NCBI GenBank assembly: GCA_910579735.1
Contig: CAJTUZ010000049.1
Coordinates: forward strand, 1-6,117
Reading direction: 5' to 3'
DNA from: an uncultured Lachnospiraceae bacterium
Lineage (GTDB): Bacteria > Bacillota > Clostridia > Lachnospirales > Lachnospiraceae
Length of the DNA: 6,117 bases
This document shows positions 1 through 5,270 of this stretch, one piece after another; position 1 is the first letter of the stretch, and each line of letters starts with the position of its first letter. The translations under genes and the position numbers were made by a program. The notes beneath the pieces were generated by a model that made no database searches, was not told where the DNA came from, and saw only the letters and a list, made by a program, of their open reading frames with translations.

Positions 1-240
1 CCGCAACTAAACGGCGCTTAATTTTATAGGTGGGCGTCGGATTTGACCCTTACTTACTTTTCCAGATTACTTCTAAATTAAATAAAGATGCGAAAATAAT
101 TGATCTTTTTTATAATTGGATTACCATAAAACAAAGGAGGCAATTAGAAATTTTTTAATAACGCAGCGATGTCAGGTTCTGGTGAATAATGCCAGTGTCG
201 TCAATCCCATTTTTTGTGAAATACATGAAATACTAAAAGC
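1..240. other. AT-rich stretch with no confident gene
   Basis: No convincing complete gene is visible on either strand. On the plus strand an open frame runs from a GTG at 30 to a TAA at 156-158. It encodes 42 residues, including the segment LNKDAKIIDLFYNWITIKQ, which reads like the helical end of a real protein, but it has no ribosome binding site. The same frame is also open upstream of the TAG at 27-29. This could be the decayed end of a plus-strand gene lying outside the window, or chance. A Shine-Dalgarno-like AAAGGAGG at 133-140 has no start codon at a usable distance. The stretch lies beyond the predicted small-RNA terminator and may be the junction between phage accessory DNA and whatever flanks it; no attachment-site repeat can be shown from one end alone. 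Confidence 0.4.
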
Positions 241-247
241 AAATTAA

Positions 248-276
248 AATAAGCATAGGTCACACCTATGCTTATT
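248..276 (-). terminator. Intrinsic terminator hairpin of the predicted small RNA
   Basis: The arms 248-260 and 264-276 are perfect 13-bp reverse complements (AATAAGCATAGGT and ACCTATGCTTATT) around a 3-base loop. Read on the minus strand, the second arm runs into a T-rich tract, TTATTTTAATTT, reaching about 241. The stem is AT-rich and the T tract is interrupted by AA, so termination may be incomplete. Read on the plus strand, the hairpin is followed by GTTGG and has no good tract, so minus-strand termination is the better reading. It would also stop any read-through from the DUF3800 gene. Confidence 0.6.
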
Positions 277-350
277 GTTGGTGGTAAATTGTATCCCTGC
301 TTCGTGGTCACACCTCTATCAGTTCAACTACCGTACCTCATGGTCACACC
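258..350. repeat. Three copies of GGTCACACC (GGTGTGACC on minus)
   Basis: Identical 9-base copies lie at 258-266, 306-314 and 342-350, with start-to-start spacings of 48 and 36 bases. Each has complementary ends (GGT and ACC) around a 3-base centre. Two copies sit at the tips of larger hairpins; the middle copy has no extended stem. All three lie inside the predicted small RNA, so they may be repeated RNA motifs (a protein-binding or antisense-pairing loop) rather than DNA operators. Copies and spacers are too short and irregular for a CRISPR array. Confidence 0.6.
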
Positions 351-367
351 ATTATTACGGTATATTT

Positions 368-396
368 ACTATAGCAAATATTATAAACAGTGTCAA
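368..396 (-). promoter_or_regulatory. Near-consensus sigma-70/sigma-A promoter for the small RNA
   Basis: On the minus strand a perfect -35 box TTGACA (391-396) is followed by exactly 17 bases and a -10 box TATAGT (368-373), preceded by TGC, which makes an extended -10. The predicted start is about 361-362. It lies 7 bases beyond the stop codon of the DUF3800 gene and points away from it, towards the hairpins. No protein frame begins downstream within the terminated unit, so the promoter most likely drives a non-coding RNA. It is the strongest promoter match I see in the window. Confidence 0.65.
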
Positions 397-402
397 TGAA
401 TT

Positions 403-1128
403 TTATAAGAGGTTTTTGAGTCCAAGCACTGATTCATAATTTGTACCAAAACGATAAATTTTTGTACTTAATGTTTTTGCAAGTTTATAGGAATCTTTTT
501 TTGTATTATTTTTATACCTTAGCAGCTGAGAAGGGATAATGTCAGCTATTTGTAATCCGATACAATTGTCCCCTTTAACTGTGAAACCCAAAGATGTAAG
601 ATAGGTATTTGCGTCTTTTTGAGAAAAAAATATAGAACCATTTTCCATATATTCATAAAAAGTTTTTTGCAGATAGGCATTTTCCTTAAATGTTCTTGAT
701 TCAATACAAATTTGCCCATAGGCATTTTTATGTTTAAGATAATGCACATAGTTATCTAACAATGCGTAAAAACCCATATCGTAATTACTATACGTGCTTC
801 CATTATATAATTTTGTCATATCATCATTATTAAAATAAATACCCAATATATCAATTGGGGAAGAATTGAGTATTTGTACTAATTCGTTCCAAAATGAATT
901 ACGTTTATTCTCATCAAGAAGAAGGGCAAAATCTTTTCGGTTCTTTTTCATATCGGTAAAATGAAATATGATATCGGTTCTGCCAAAATGTTTTTGTTTT
1001 AAGGCATTTATTTGTTGAATAAAAACTTTTTCGTAGTATTCTCTTGTAACAGAAAATCCGGCAAAACAAAAATAGGGATTTGTTTTTATTGGTTTTGTTT
1101 CATCGGCGAAGAATAAATATTCGTTCAT
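403..1128 (-). CDS. DUF3800 domain-containing protein (putative nuclease-fold)
   Basis: The protein is 241 residues, about the usual size for the DUF3800 family. Hallmarks visible are an N-terminal acidic pair after a strand (FFADET, D9 and E10), a mid-protein acidic residue (CIESR, E143), and the late GLQIADIIPSQLLRY motif (D196 at about 191-205). This spacing of acidic residues matches the family, which is thought to adopt an RNase H-like metal-dependent nuclease fold; no precise activity is established. It has no signal peptide or membrane segment, so it should be cytoplasmic. The start is supported by AAAGGA at 1137-1142, 8 bases upstream. Sampled lines of this gene are about 30% GC, against about 50% in the endolysin, and it follows a 138-base gap with a candidate promoter. 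These signs suggest an accessory gene acquired separately, possibly for defence or superinfection exclusion (inference). Confidence 0.8.
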   Translation of the reverse strand: MNEYLFFADETKPIKTNPYFCFAGFSVTREYYEKVFIQQINALKQKHFGRTDIIFHFTDMKKNRKDFALLLDENKRNSFWNELVQILNSSPIDILGIYFNNDDMTKLYNGSTYSNYDMGFYALLDNYVHYLKHKNAYGQICIESRTFKENAYLQKTFYEYMENGSIFFSQKDANTYLTSLGFTVKGDNCIGLQIADIIPSQLLRYKNNTKKDSYKLAKTLSTKIYRFGTNYESVLGLKNLL

Positions 1129-1143
1129 AATATAGTTCCTTTT

Positions 1144-1206
1144 ATAATATTATTTTGGCAGAAAACCCAATAATATTATTATACGCTATATTTCGACATA
1201 ATTCCA
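1144..1206 (-). promoter_or_regulatory. Candidate DUF3800 promoter with overlapping inverted repeat
   Basis: On the minus strand a perfect -10 box TATAAT lies at 1178-1183, with a weak -35-like TGGAAT (3 of 6 matches) at 1201-1206, 17 bases upstream. An AT-rich inverted repeat begins at the edge of the -10 box: 1144-1154 pairs with 1169-1179 over 11 bp. GG at 1157-1158 can also pair with CC at 1167-1168, leaving a 2-base bulge. It would cover the expected transcription start near 1171 and lie in the 5' leader. It could be an operator or a leader structure; its low GC makes a chance origin possible. No intrinsic terminator for the preceding late operon is evident in 1184-1266. Confidence 0.35.
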
Positions 1207-1266
1207 TGAGAACATATATTCTAAAAGTGTGATTAATTAAAAAACTGTTTCATCTTACATATTATT

Positions 1267-1788
1267 TCAAAACCCTTCCCTCAATTTCTGCCGATAAGCT
1301 TCTCCGATGATCTCCATGGATATTTCCACTTCGCCGTTTTCCAGGCCGTTTTCTTTCAGTATTTTTTCATATTTTTCGTATATGTGAAGACAGTGTTTGA
1401 AACTGTCCTTATTGCATGGTTTTCCTTCGGATACGTTTGTGGCGAAATTGTTGATTTCCCAGCGCATATCATCAATTTCTTTTTCCACGAACATGCGTGT
1501 GAGTTTCTTGATATCGTTTGCGATCTCTTCATCCCGTTTGTCTGACCGTTCCATATCCTGGACGTGTCTTTCCTGTAAAACGGAAAGGTTATGAGCTGTC
1601 TGCATTAACAGCTCATGTTCTTCCCGGCGTTTGCGCATCCATTTGGTTTCCAGGCCGAGTTTGCCGATGACCCATTCCAATAAGGAAACGGTCATTTTAG
1701 CGCCGATCAGGATAACGAATACAGAAAGAAATACGGATGAGAAATCGAGTTTGGTCAATTCTAATATTTCGTTCATTACCTGGGACAT
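1267..1788 (-). CDS. Membrane-anchored coiled-coil phage protein
   Basis: The protein is 173 residues. One hydrophobic helix spans about residues 18-43 and is followed by the basic stretch KWMRKRR, which predicts a cytoplasmic C-terminal part. Residues about 52-105 are charged, heptad-like helix, probably a coiled coil. The C-terminal segment (about 107-170: MRWEINNFA, then DSFKHCLHIYEKYEKILKENG, then IIGEAY) resembles a small family common in phages of Bacillota whose function is unknown to me. It is the first gene after the endolysin, 115 bases downstream, so a lysis-accessory role (holin modulator or membrane anchor) is plausible but unproven. The start is not certain: AAAGG lies only 2 bases before this ATG, and a second ATG is at codon 5. 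No terminator with a T tract is visible between the endolysin and this gene. Confidence 0.7.
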   Translation of the reverse strand: MSQVMNEILELTKLDFSSVFLSVFVILIGAKMTVSLLEWVIGKLGLETKWMRKRREEHELLMQTAHNLSVLQERHVQDMERSDKRDEEIANDIKKLTRMFVEKEIDDMRWEINNFATNVSEGKPCNKDSFKHCLHIYEKYEKILKENGLENGEVEISMEIIGEAYRQKLREGF

Positions 1789-1903
1789 TGCCTTTCTATC
1801 TTGTAATTTATCTGAATTGTAATATATTTGACAGCAGTATATGCCGGGACCGGCCGATGCGGGGCGGATACCCGGCGGCTGCTGTTGAAACGGACGGCGG
1901 TTC

Positions 1904-3043
1904 TTACAAAAGCGCCGTGTCGCAGATCATATTCATATCTACGTTTCCGGTTATGCCATCGACGGATCCTTTTGAAGAATACTGCCACATGCATTCTCCG
2001 ACATTCGGTTTTAAATGTTCTTTTACGATGCCGGTGTCGGCGGCGGGATATCGTGCGATCCAGAATCTGCATCCGAGGTTTTTGAGTTCTGCGGCATGAT
2101 AGACGTTTTTGTACCAGTCCAGATTGGAATAAATATCGCAGGTGTATCCTGATTCGCGGCATGTATGGATATAGGTTCCGGCAATGGCGGTTACTTTATC
2201 TTTGCCGAGTTTTCTCTGCTCGGCCCATTCCAGATCCAGCCATATGGGGAGTTTCCGTCCGTTTAATTTGCGGATCATCGTATGGGCGGCGTTTCGGGCG
2301 TCCTCTTCGTTAAGGGCGTAGGAAAACTGATATACGCCGAGGAGCCGGATGTCGTTTTGTATGGCGTTTGTGTAGTTTCTCTCAAAGGCGGAGTCCAGAC
2401 TGCCGTTTTTGGTGACGCCTCTTAAAACGGCGTAACGGATACCGGCGTTTTTCACGCGTTTCCAGTCGATCGTTCCCTGATAGGCGGAAACGTCGACCGC
2501 CGTCTGCGGTGATGTGTGCGCGGCATTTATGCTGTCTGCCTGCGCGCCGTTTTCAAGAGCCATGACGGCGTGGGAACCCTCTTTTAAGAAAATACCGCCG
2601 CGTCTGGCGTGGCTGTCGTCTGTCAGATATAAAGCCTTTGTATGAGCGGTAAATCTGCCAGTCGAGAGCAGGGCGGAGCGTAGATTGCGTGTTGTGCAGG
2701 CAGGGTTGATACGCAGTCCGGCCATAATGTAGCAGCAGGCGATAAGAGAGGAGCAGTCGCAGGCGCAGGGTGTTAATTCGGCGACGTTTTTATGTACTTT
2801 GAGCTGGTTATATAAAGTGAGGCGTTTGGACTGGTCGTAGCCGACGTTGTCGTTTCGGCAGATTGCCTCCATATAGGCTGCAGCAGTGTCAGCAATGGTC
2901 TGATCGGTGCATTCCAGGTAGTATTGCCATGGTTTGGCATACCACGTTCTGATGCAGACTTCTTTGCCGGTGGAGTCGCCGGGTCTGCCGCCGGAAACTT
3001 TTCCGTTTTCATCAATGGATGCGTGTCCTATTTTGATATGCAT
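1904..3043 (-). CDS. Bifunctional endolysin: NlpC/P60-like peptidase plus GH25 lysozyme
   Basis: This 379-residue peptidoglycan hydrolase releases progeny by degrading the host wall. Residues 1-165 form a cysteine-peptidase module of NlpC/P60 or CHAP type, opening with IGHASIDENGKVSGG and GDSTGKEV. The likely nucleophile is C97 in CDCSSL and the likely histidine is H158 in SHAVMALENG. Residues about 182-375 are a glycoside hydrolase family 25 muramidase: D184 in DVSAYQG, then D270 and E272 in WLDLEWAE as catalytic acids, with a terminal NVDMN strand. The two active sites would cut the peptide and glycan parts of the wall. There is no signal peptide, so export depends on the holin directly upstream. 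The ATG is 3 bases past the holin stop, and its ribosome binding site GGAAGG (3051-3056) lies in the last holin codons, so translation is probably coupled. Both domains look intact. Confidence 0.92.
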   Translation of the reverse strand: MHIKIGHASIDENGKVSGGRPGDSTGKEVCIRTWYAKPWQYYLECTDQTIADTAAAYMEAICRNDNVGYDQSKRLTLYNQLKVHKNVAELTPCACDCSSLIACCYIMAGLRINPACTTRNLRSALLSTGRFTAHTKALYLTDDSHARRGGIFLKEGSHAVMALENGAQADSINAAHTSPQTAVDVSAYQGTIDWKRVKNAGIRYAVLRGVTKNGSLDSAFERNYTNAIQNDIRLLGVYQFSYALNEEDARNAAHTMIRKLNGRKLPIWLDLEWAEQRKLGKDKVTAIAGTYIHTCRESGYTCDIYSNLDWYKNVYHAAELKNLGCRFWIARYPAADTGIVKEHLKPNVGECMWQYSSKGSVDGITGNVDMNMICDTALL

Positions 3044-3046
3044 GGC

Positions 3047-3469
3047 TTACCTTCCTTCTTGTATTTTCATGGTCTTGGAGAGGTTGACGCAGGATTCGAT
3101 CTTTAATCTTAACCAGTGATCGAAGGAACCGTAGACTTCTTCAAGAATCTCTTTCGTGTTTTCGGATATCAGCTTTAACGCTTCTGCGTAAGCCCGCTGA
3201 AAGGCTTCTTTTTGTGCGGCTTCATCGAAGCGTCCGTGGGCTTTCAGGGTTTCTGTGTATGTTTGGTTAACATAAAGTACGGCATCCATAACATCGGACA
3301 GAGCGCCTTTGACGATGCCATCAAGAATTTCGCTGTGTGTAGCGTCGGCGATGATGTCGCTTTCTTCGATTTTGGTCTTGATAAGATCGATTGCGTATTT
3401 TGTAACAACCGGTAAAATAAGTGTTAAGAAAATGTATAAAACGTTGTGCAGCATTTGAGAAAATTCCAT
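3047..3469 (-). CDS. Phage holin, LLH family
   Basis: This 140-residue protein matches the LLH holin family (holin superfamily 6). It has an N-terminal membrane helix at about residues 8-30 (VLYIFLTLILPVVTKYAIDL), then a charged amphipathic helix region. The recognisable family segment AVLYVNQTYTETL is followed by GRFDEAAQKEAF (about 63-90), and YGSFDHWLRLKIES follows at about 113-126. It would permeabilise the cytoplasmic membrane at a programmed time so the endolysin reaches the wall. The start is well supported: AAGGAG (3479-3484) lies 9 bases upstream and overlaps the stop codon of the preceding membrane-protein gene. Position directly before the endolysin is the classic arrangement. Topology (one helix, C-terminus cytoplasmic) is inferred. 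Confidence 0.88.
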   Translation of the reverse strand: MEFSQMLHNVLYIFLTLILPVVTKYAIDLIKTKIEESDIIADATHSEILDGIVKGALSDVMDAVLYVNQTYTETLKAHGRFDEAAQKEAFQRAYAEALKLISENTKEILEEVYGSFDHWLRLKIESCVNLSKTMKIQEGR

Positions 3470-3482
3470 GTTTTACAGCTCC

Positions 3483-3884
3483 TTATGGTAGAGTTTCCTC
3501 ATCTTCCGACAGAGAAAATGAGATATTGTTTTCGTGTATGTCTGTTTCCTGCCCTGCAGATCTGGTATCACAGATTTTAATACCGGCCAGTCCGATCAGT
3601 TCTGTTCCGAAGAAGGCGTATACGCATGTCGTAAGGGTAGGGCTGAGCTCGGTCATCGTGTATTTTTGTAAAAAAACTGCCGCGACCGTATAGGAAACGA
3701 TCGCGGCAATGGACAGCAGGACAATGAATTTATTAAATTGTATCGTAAACCGGAATGGAAAAGACAGTTTGCGGATTTCCCTCTTTATTTTCCGCTCTTT
3801 GCATTTCATTTGCGCAATTTTGTATTTCCGGTTCAAGATTCTCATGGTTTCTTCATGAGACTGATAATTTCTGAGTAAAAGCAT
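3483..3884 (-). CDS. Small two-helix phage membrane protein
   Basis: The protein is 133 residues. The first 50 are strongly basic (KCKERKIKREIRK), so the N-terminus should be cytoplasmic. Two membrane helices follow at about 53-73 (FIVLLSIAAIVSYTVAAVFL) and 83-104, separated by a short loop containing ELSPTLTT. The tail, about 105-133, is acidic (SLSEDEETLP). Membrane proteins with this ELSPTLTT loop are frequent in Bacillota phages close to the holin, but I know no established function. A role as second holin, antiholin or holin partner is an inference from position. The ribosome binding site is weak (GTGGTG just upstream), and an in-frame TGA immediately before it prevents a longer start. 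An alternative start is the methionine at codon 14. It lies 27 bases after the desulfurase gene, and its stop codon overlaps the holin ribosome binding site. Confidence 0.72.
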   Translation of the reverse strand: MLLLRNYQSHEETMRILNRKYKIAQMKCKERKIKREIRKLSFPFRFTIQFNKFIVLLSIAAIVSYTVAAVFLQKYTMTELSPTLTTCVYAFFGTELIGLAGIKICDTRSAGQETDIHENNISFSLSEDEETLP

Positions 3885-3911
3885 TGTTCACCACATATTT
3901 TCTTTTTTGAG

Positions 3912-5051
3912 TTAGTGTAGATTTCTAAGAAAATCGACACATGTCTGCAGGGTTTTGCAGACATATGCCAATTCTTCTTCCGTTTCCGTACCGCCGAAAC
4001 TGAATCTGATGCAGCTGTGCATGTCTTCTTCATTCATGCCGATGGCAAGGAGGGCGGCAGGCGCTGACAGGTTTCCGCTGTTGCAGGCGGATCCCGTTGA
4101 TACCTGAATCTGTTTCATGTCAAGAAGCATCATCAGGGATTCACCTTCTACGCCGCAAAAGCATATGTATAGATTATGCGGAAGCCGGTTTTGCATCGGA
4201 CCGACTAAGTAACTGTCAGGAATATGATGGAGGATATAGTCATATACGTAATCTCTGCCATGAGAGTTGACGGCGGTATAATCGTAGGTTCTGACGGCTT
4301 CTCCAATGGAGGCGATGCCCAGAAGATTTTCCGTACCGCCGATCAGTCCGCTTTCCTGGCTTCCGTAGATTAGAGGTTTTAAGGTGATGCCCGGCTTTTT
4401 CCACAGGATGCCGATTCCTTTAAGCGCATGGAGTTTGTGGCCGCTGAACGTTAAGAGGTCAACGTTGTCCTTCCATAATGCCATGTCGACCGGATAAGAG
4501 GGAATATAGCCGGTAGCATCAACGATTAAGAGTCCGTTATGTTTATGAACGATCGTGCCGATGGCGATGACGTCATTCACGGCGCCGATCTCCGAATTGG
4601 CCGCTTCGATACAGACGAGCGGCGTTAGGGAGTTGTGATGTGTCAGAATATGGTCCAAAGAGGATAAATCGATTCTGCCGACGGGATCTGTTTTGAGAGG
4701 CGTATGGCAGACACAGGATTCACAGGCTCTTAACATGGATTTATGGGCGGTCGGAGAGTAGAAAACTTCGTACCGGTTCCGTTTCGGATCGTCACAGGTC
4801 AGGCCCTTTACGGCCAAAGTATTGCCGGCGGCCGCAGAAGGAGTGAAGTAAATATCCTGCGGGCCGGCATTGAGAAACCGTGCAGCGCACAGGCGGGATC
4901 CTTCTATGATCTGTTTCGCCTGTGCACCGACGGAGTGAAGAGAGGAGGGGTTGCCGTATACGGCAAGCAGGGAGGATAAATAAATCTGCATGGAATCGGA
5001 CAGTCCGGTAGTTGCTGCGTTATCGAGATAGATGTTTTTCGTTTGTTTCAT
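3912..5051 (-). CDS. Divergent NifS/IscS-type cysteine desulfurase (class V aminotransferase fold)
   Basis: The protein is 379 residues, slightly shorter than IscS. Family members use PLP to remove sulfur from cysteine, giving alanine and an enzyme persulfide. Motifs in order: YLDNAATT (8-15), YGNPSSLHS (32-40), H103 stacking on PLP, N152 and E154 in NSEIGAVND, D178 in VDAT, the PLP lysine K206 in SGHK, GGTEN (238-242), VEGESL (301-306), catalytic C323 in STGSACNSG with the long group I loop, and R349 in IRFSFG for the substrate carboxylate. Unusual changes: the phosphate-binding G-A/G-T-E segment reads S-A-A-A (72-75), the glutamine after DAT is G181, and the arginine before GGT is I237. Activity is therefore plausible but not certain. 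No IscU, ThiI, MnmA or Dnd-type partner is in the window. The ATG has no good ribosome binding site: AAAGG is 19 bases away, and an in-frame stop just upstream fixes the start. The symbol is left blank because its pathway is unknown. Confidence 0.85.
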   Translation of the reverse strand: MKQTKNIYLDNAATTGLSDSMQIYLSSLLAVYGNPSSLHSVGAQAKQIIEGSRLCAARFLNAGPQDIYFTPSAAAGNTLAVKGLTCDDPKRNRYEVFYSPTAHKSMLRACESCVCHTPLKTDPVGRIDLSSLDHILTHHNSLTPLVCIEAANSEIGAVNDVIAIGTIVHKHNGLLIVDATGYIPSYPVDMALWKDNVDLLTFSGHKLHALKGIGILWKKPGITLKPLIYGSQESGLIGGTENLLGIASIGEAVRTYDYTAVNSHGRDYVYDYILHHIPDSYLVGPMQNRLPHNLYICFCGVEGESLMMLLDMKQIQVSTGSACNSGNLSAPAALLAIGMNEEDMHSCIRFSFGGTETEEELAYVCKTLQTCVDFLRNLH

Positions 5052-5078
5052 ATTGCTTTACTTAGCTGTGCCTTTCTC

Positions 5079-5264
5079 TTAACCTGCAATATTTGTGTCT
5101 GTGCTTAATGACTCGCGGTAAGCGATTGTGTCGCGGATATATTTTTCCGCGCACTCTTTTGAGCAGGCAAAATTGCGCCAGCGGAATGTATTGGAGTGGG
5201 ACTGACAGTAAGAACATGCTTCGTAGGCTTTTCCGCATATGCGGCAGTGCATTTTCTTTTTCAT
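5079..5264 (-). CDS. Small six-cysteine zinc-finger-like phage protein
   Basis: The protein is 61 residues. Cysteines fall at 7, 10, 17, 20, 34 and 38, in the pattern CxxC-x6-CxxC-x13-CxxxC, with an aromatic FRWRNFAC segment before the last pair. This suggests a small treble-clef or zinc-ribbon fold binding one zinc ion, perhaps two if H6 or H23 joins. The rest is charged and the C-terminus looks flexible. Similar short CRICGKxYEAC proteins occur in phages near tail genes; their function is not known to me. It starts 6 bases after the stop of the structural gene with no clear ribosome binding site, so reinitiation after that gene is likely. A second ATG at codon 5 is an alternative start. It precedes the desulfurase by 27 bases; a functional link to it is speculation. 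Confidence 0.7.
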   Translation of the reverse strand: MKKKMHCRICGKAYEACSYCQSHSNTFRWRNFACSKECAEKYIRDTIAYRESLSTDTNIAG

Positions 5265-5270
5265 CGCATT

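Larger units (their letters stand above)
241..362 (-). ncRNA. Predicted ~120-nt small RNA with 5' hairpin and intrinsic terminator
   Basis: This transcript is inferred from a strong promoter (368-396) and a terminator-like hairpin (248-276) on the same strand, with no open frame of useful length between them. The predicted start, about 361-362, is the first base of a two-part stem. The outer arms are 7 bp (329-335 with 356-362), then comes a 4/3 internal loop, then 5-bp inner arms (340-344 with 348-352) around a GUG loop. The middle section, about 277-328, is bracketed by GTTG and CAAC. GGTGTGACC occurs three times in the RNA: in the 5' hairpin loop, in the middle, and in the terminator loop. 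Each copy can form a GGU-GUG-ACC mini-hairpin. I do not recognise a named RNA family. Possible roles are an antisense or antitoxin RNA, a regulator of phage or host mRNAs, or a non-coding accessory of the DUF3800 gene that ends 7 bases before its -35 box. Confidence 0.55.

Noticed and set aside
133..140. Strong Shine-Dalgarno-like AAAGGAGG on the plus strand
   Set aside because: No ATG, GTG or TTG lies 5-13 bases downstream; the nearest ATG (169) is too far away and opens only a few codons.
258..350. CRISPR-like array from the GGTCACACC copies
   Set aside because: The repeat is only 9 bases, the spacing is irregular (48 and 36), and two copies are embedded in larger unique hairpins.
1829..1834. 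TTGACA on the plus strand between the endolysin and the coiled-coil gene
   Set aside because: No -10 box at 16-18 bases, where the sequence is GC-rich, and there is no plus-strand gene to serve.
1840..1903. GC-rich self-complementary bases just after the endolysin as a terminator
   Set aside because: No continuous strong stem and no T tract on the minus strand, so termination is not supported.
1737..2099. 120-codon plus-strand frame across the endolysin end and the gap before the next gene
   Set aside because: It is mostly antisense to two real genes, has no ribosome binding site, and shows no recognisable motif.
1776..2162. 128-codon minus-strand frame overlapping the endolysin end
   Set aside because: It is an alternate frame of the endolysin coding strand; the product is dominated by Arg, His and Ser with no domain, as expected of a frame shadow.
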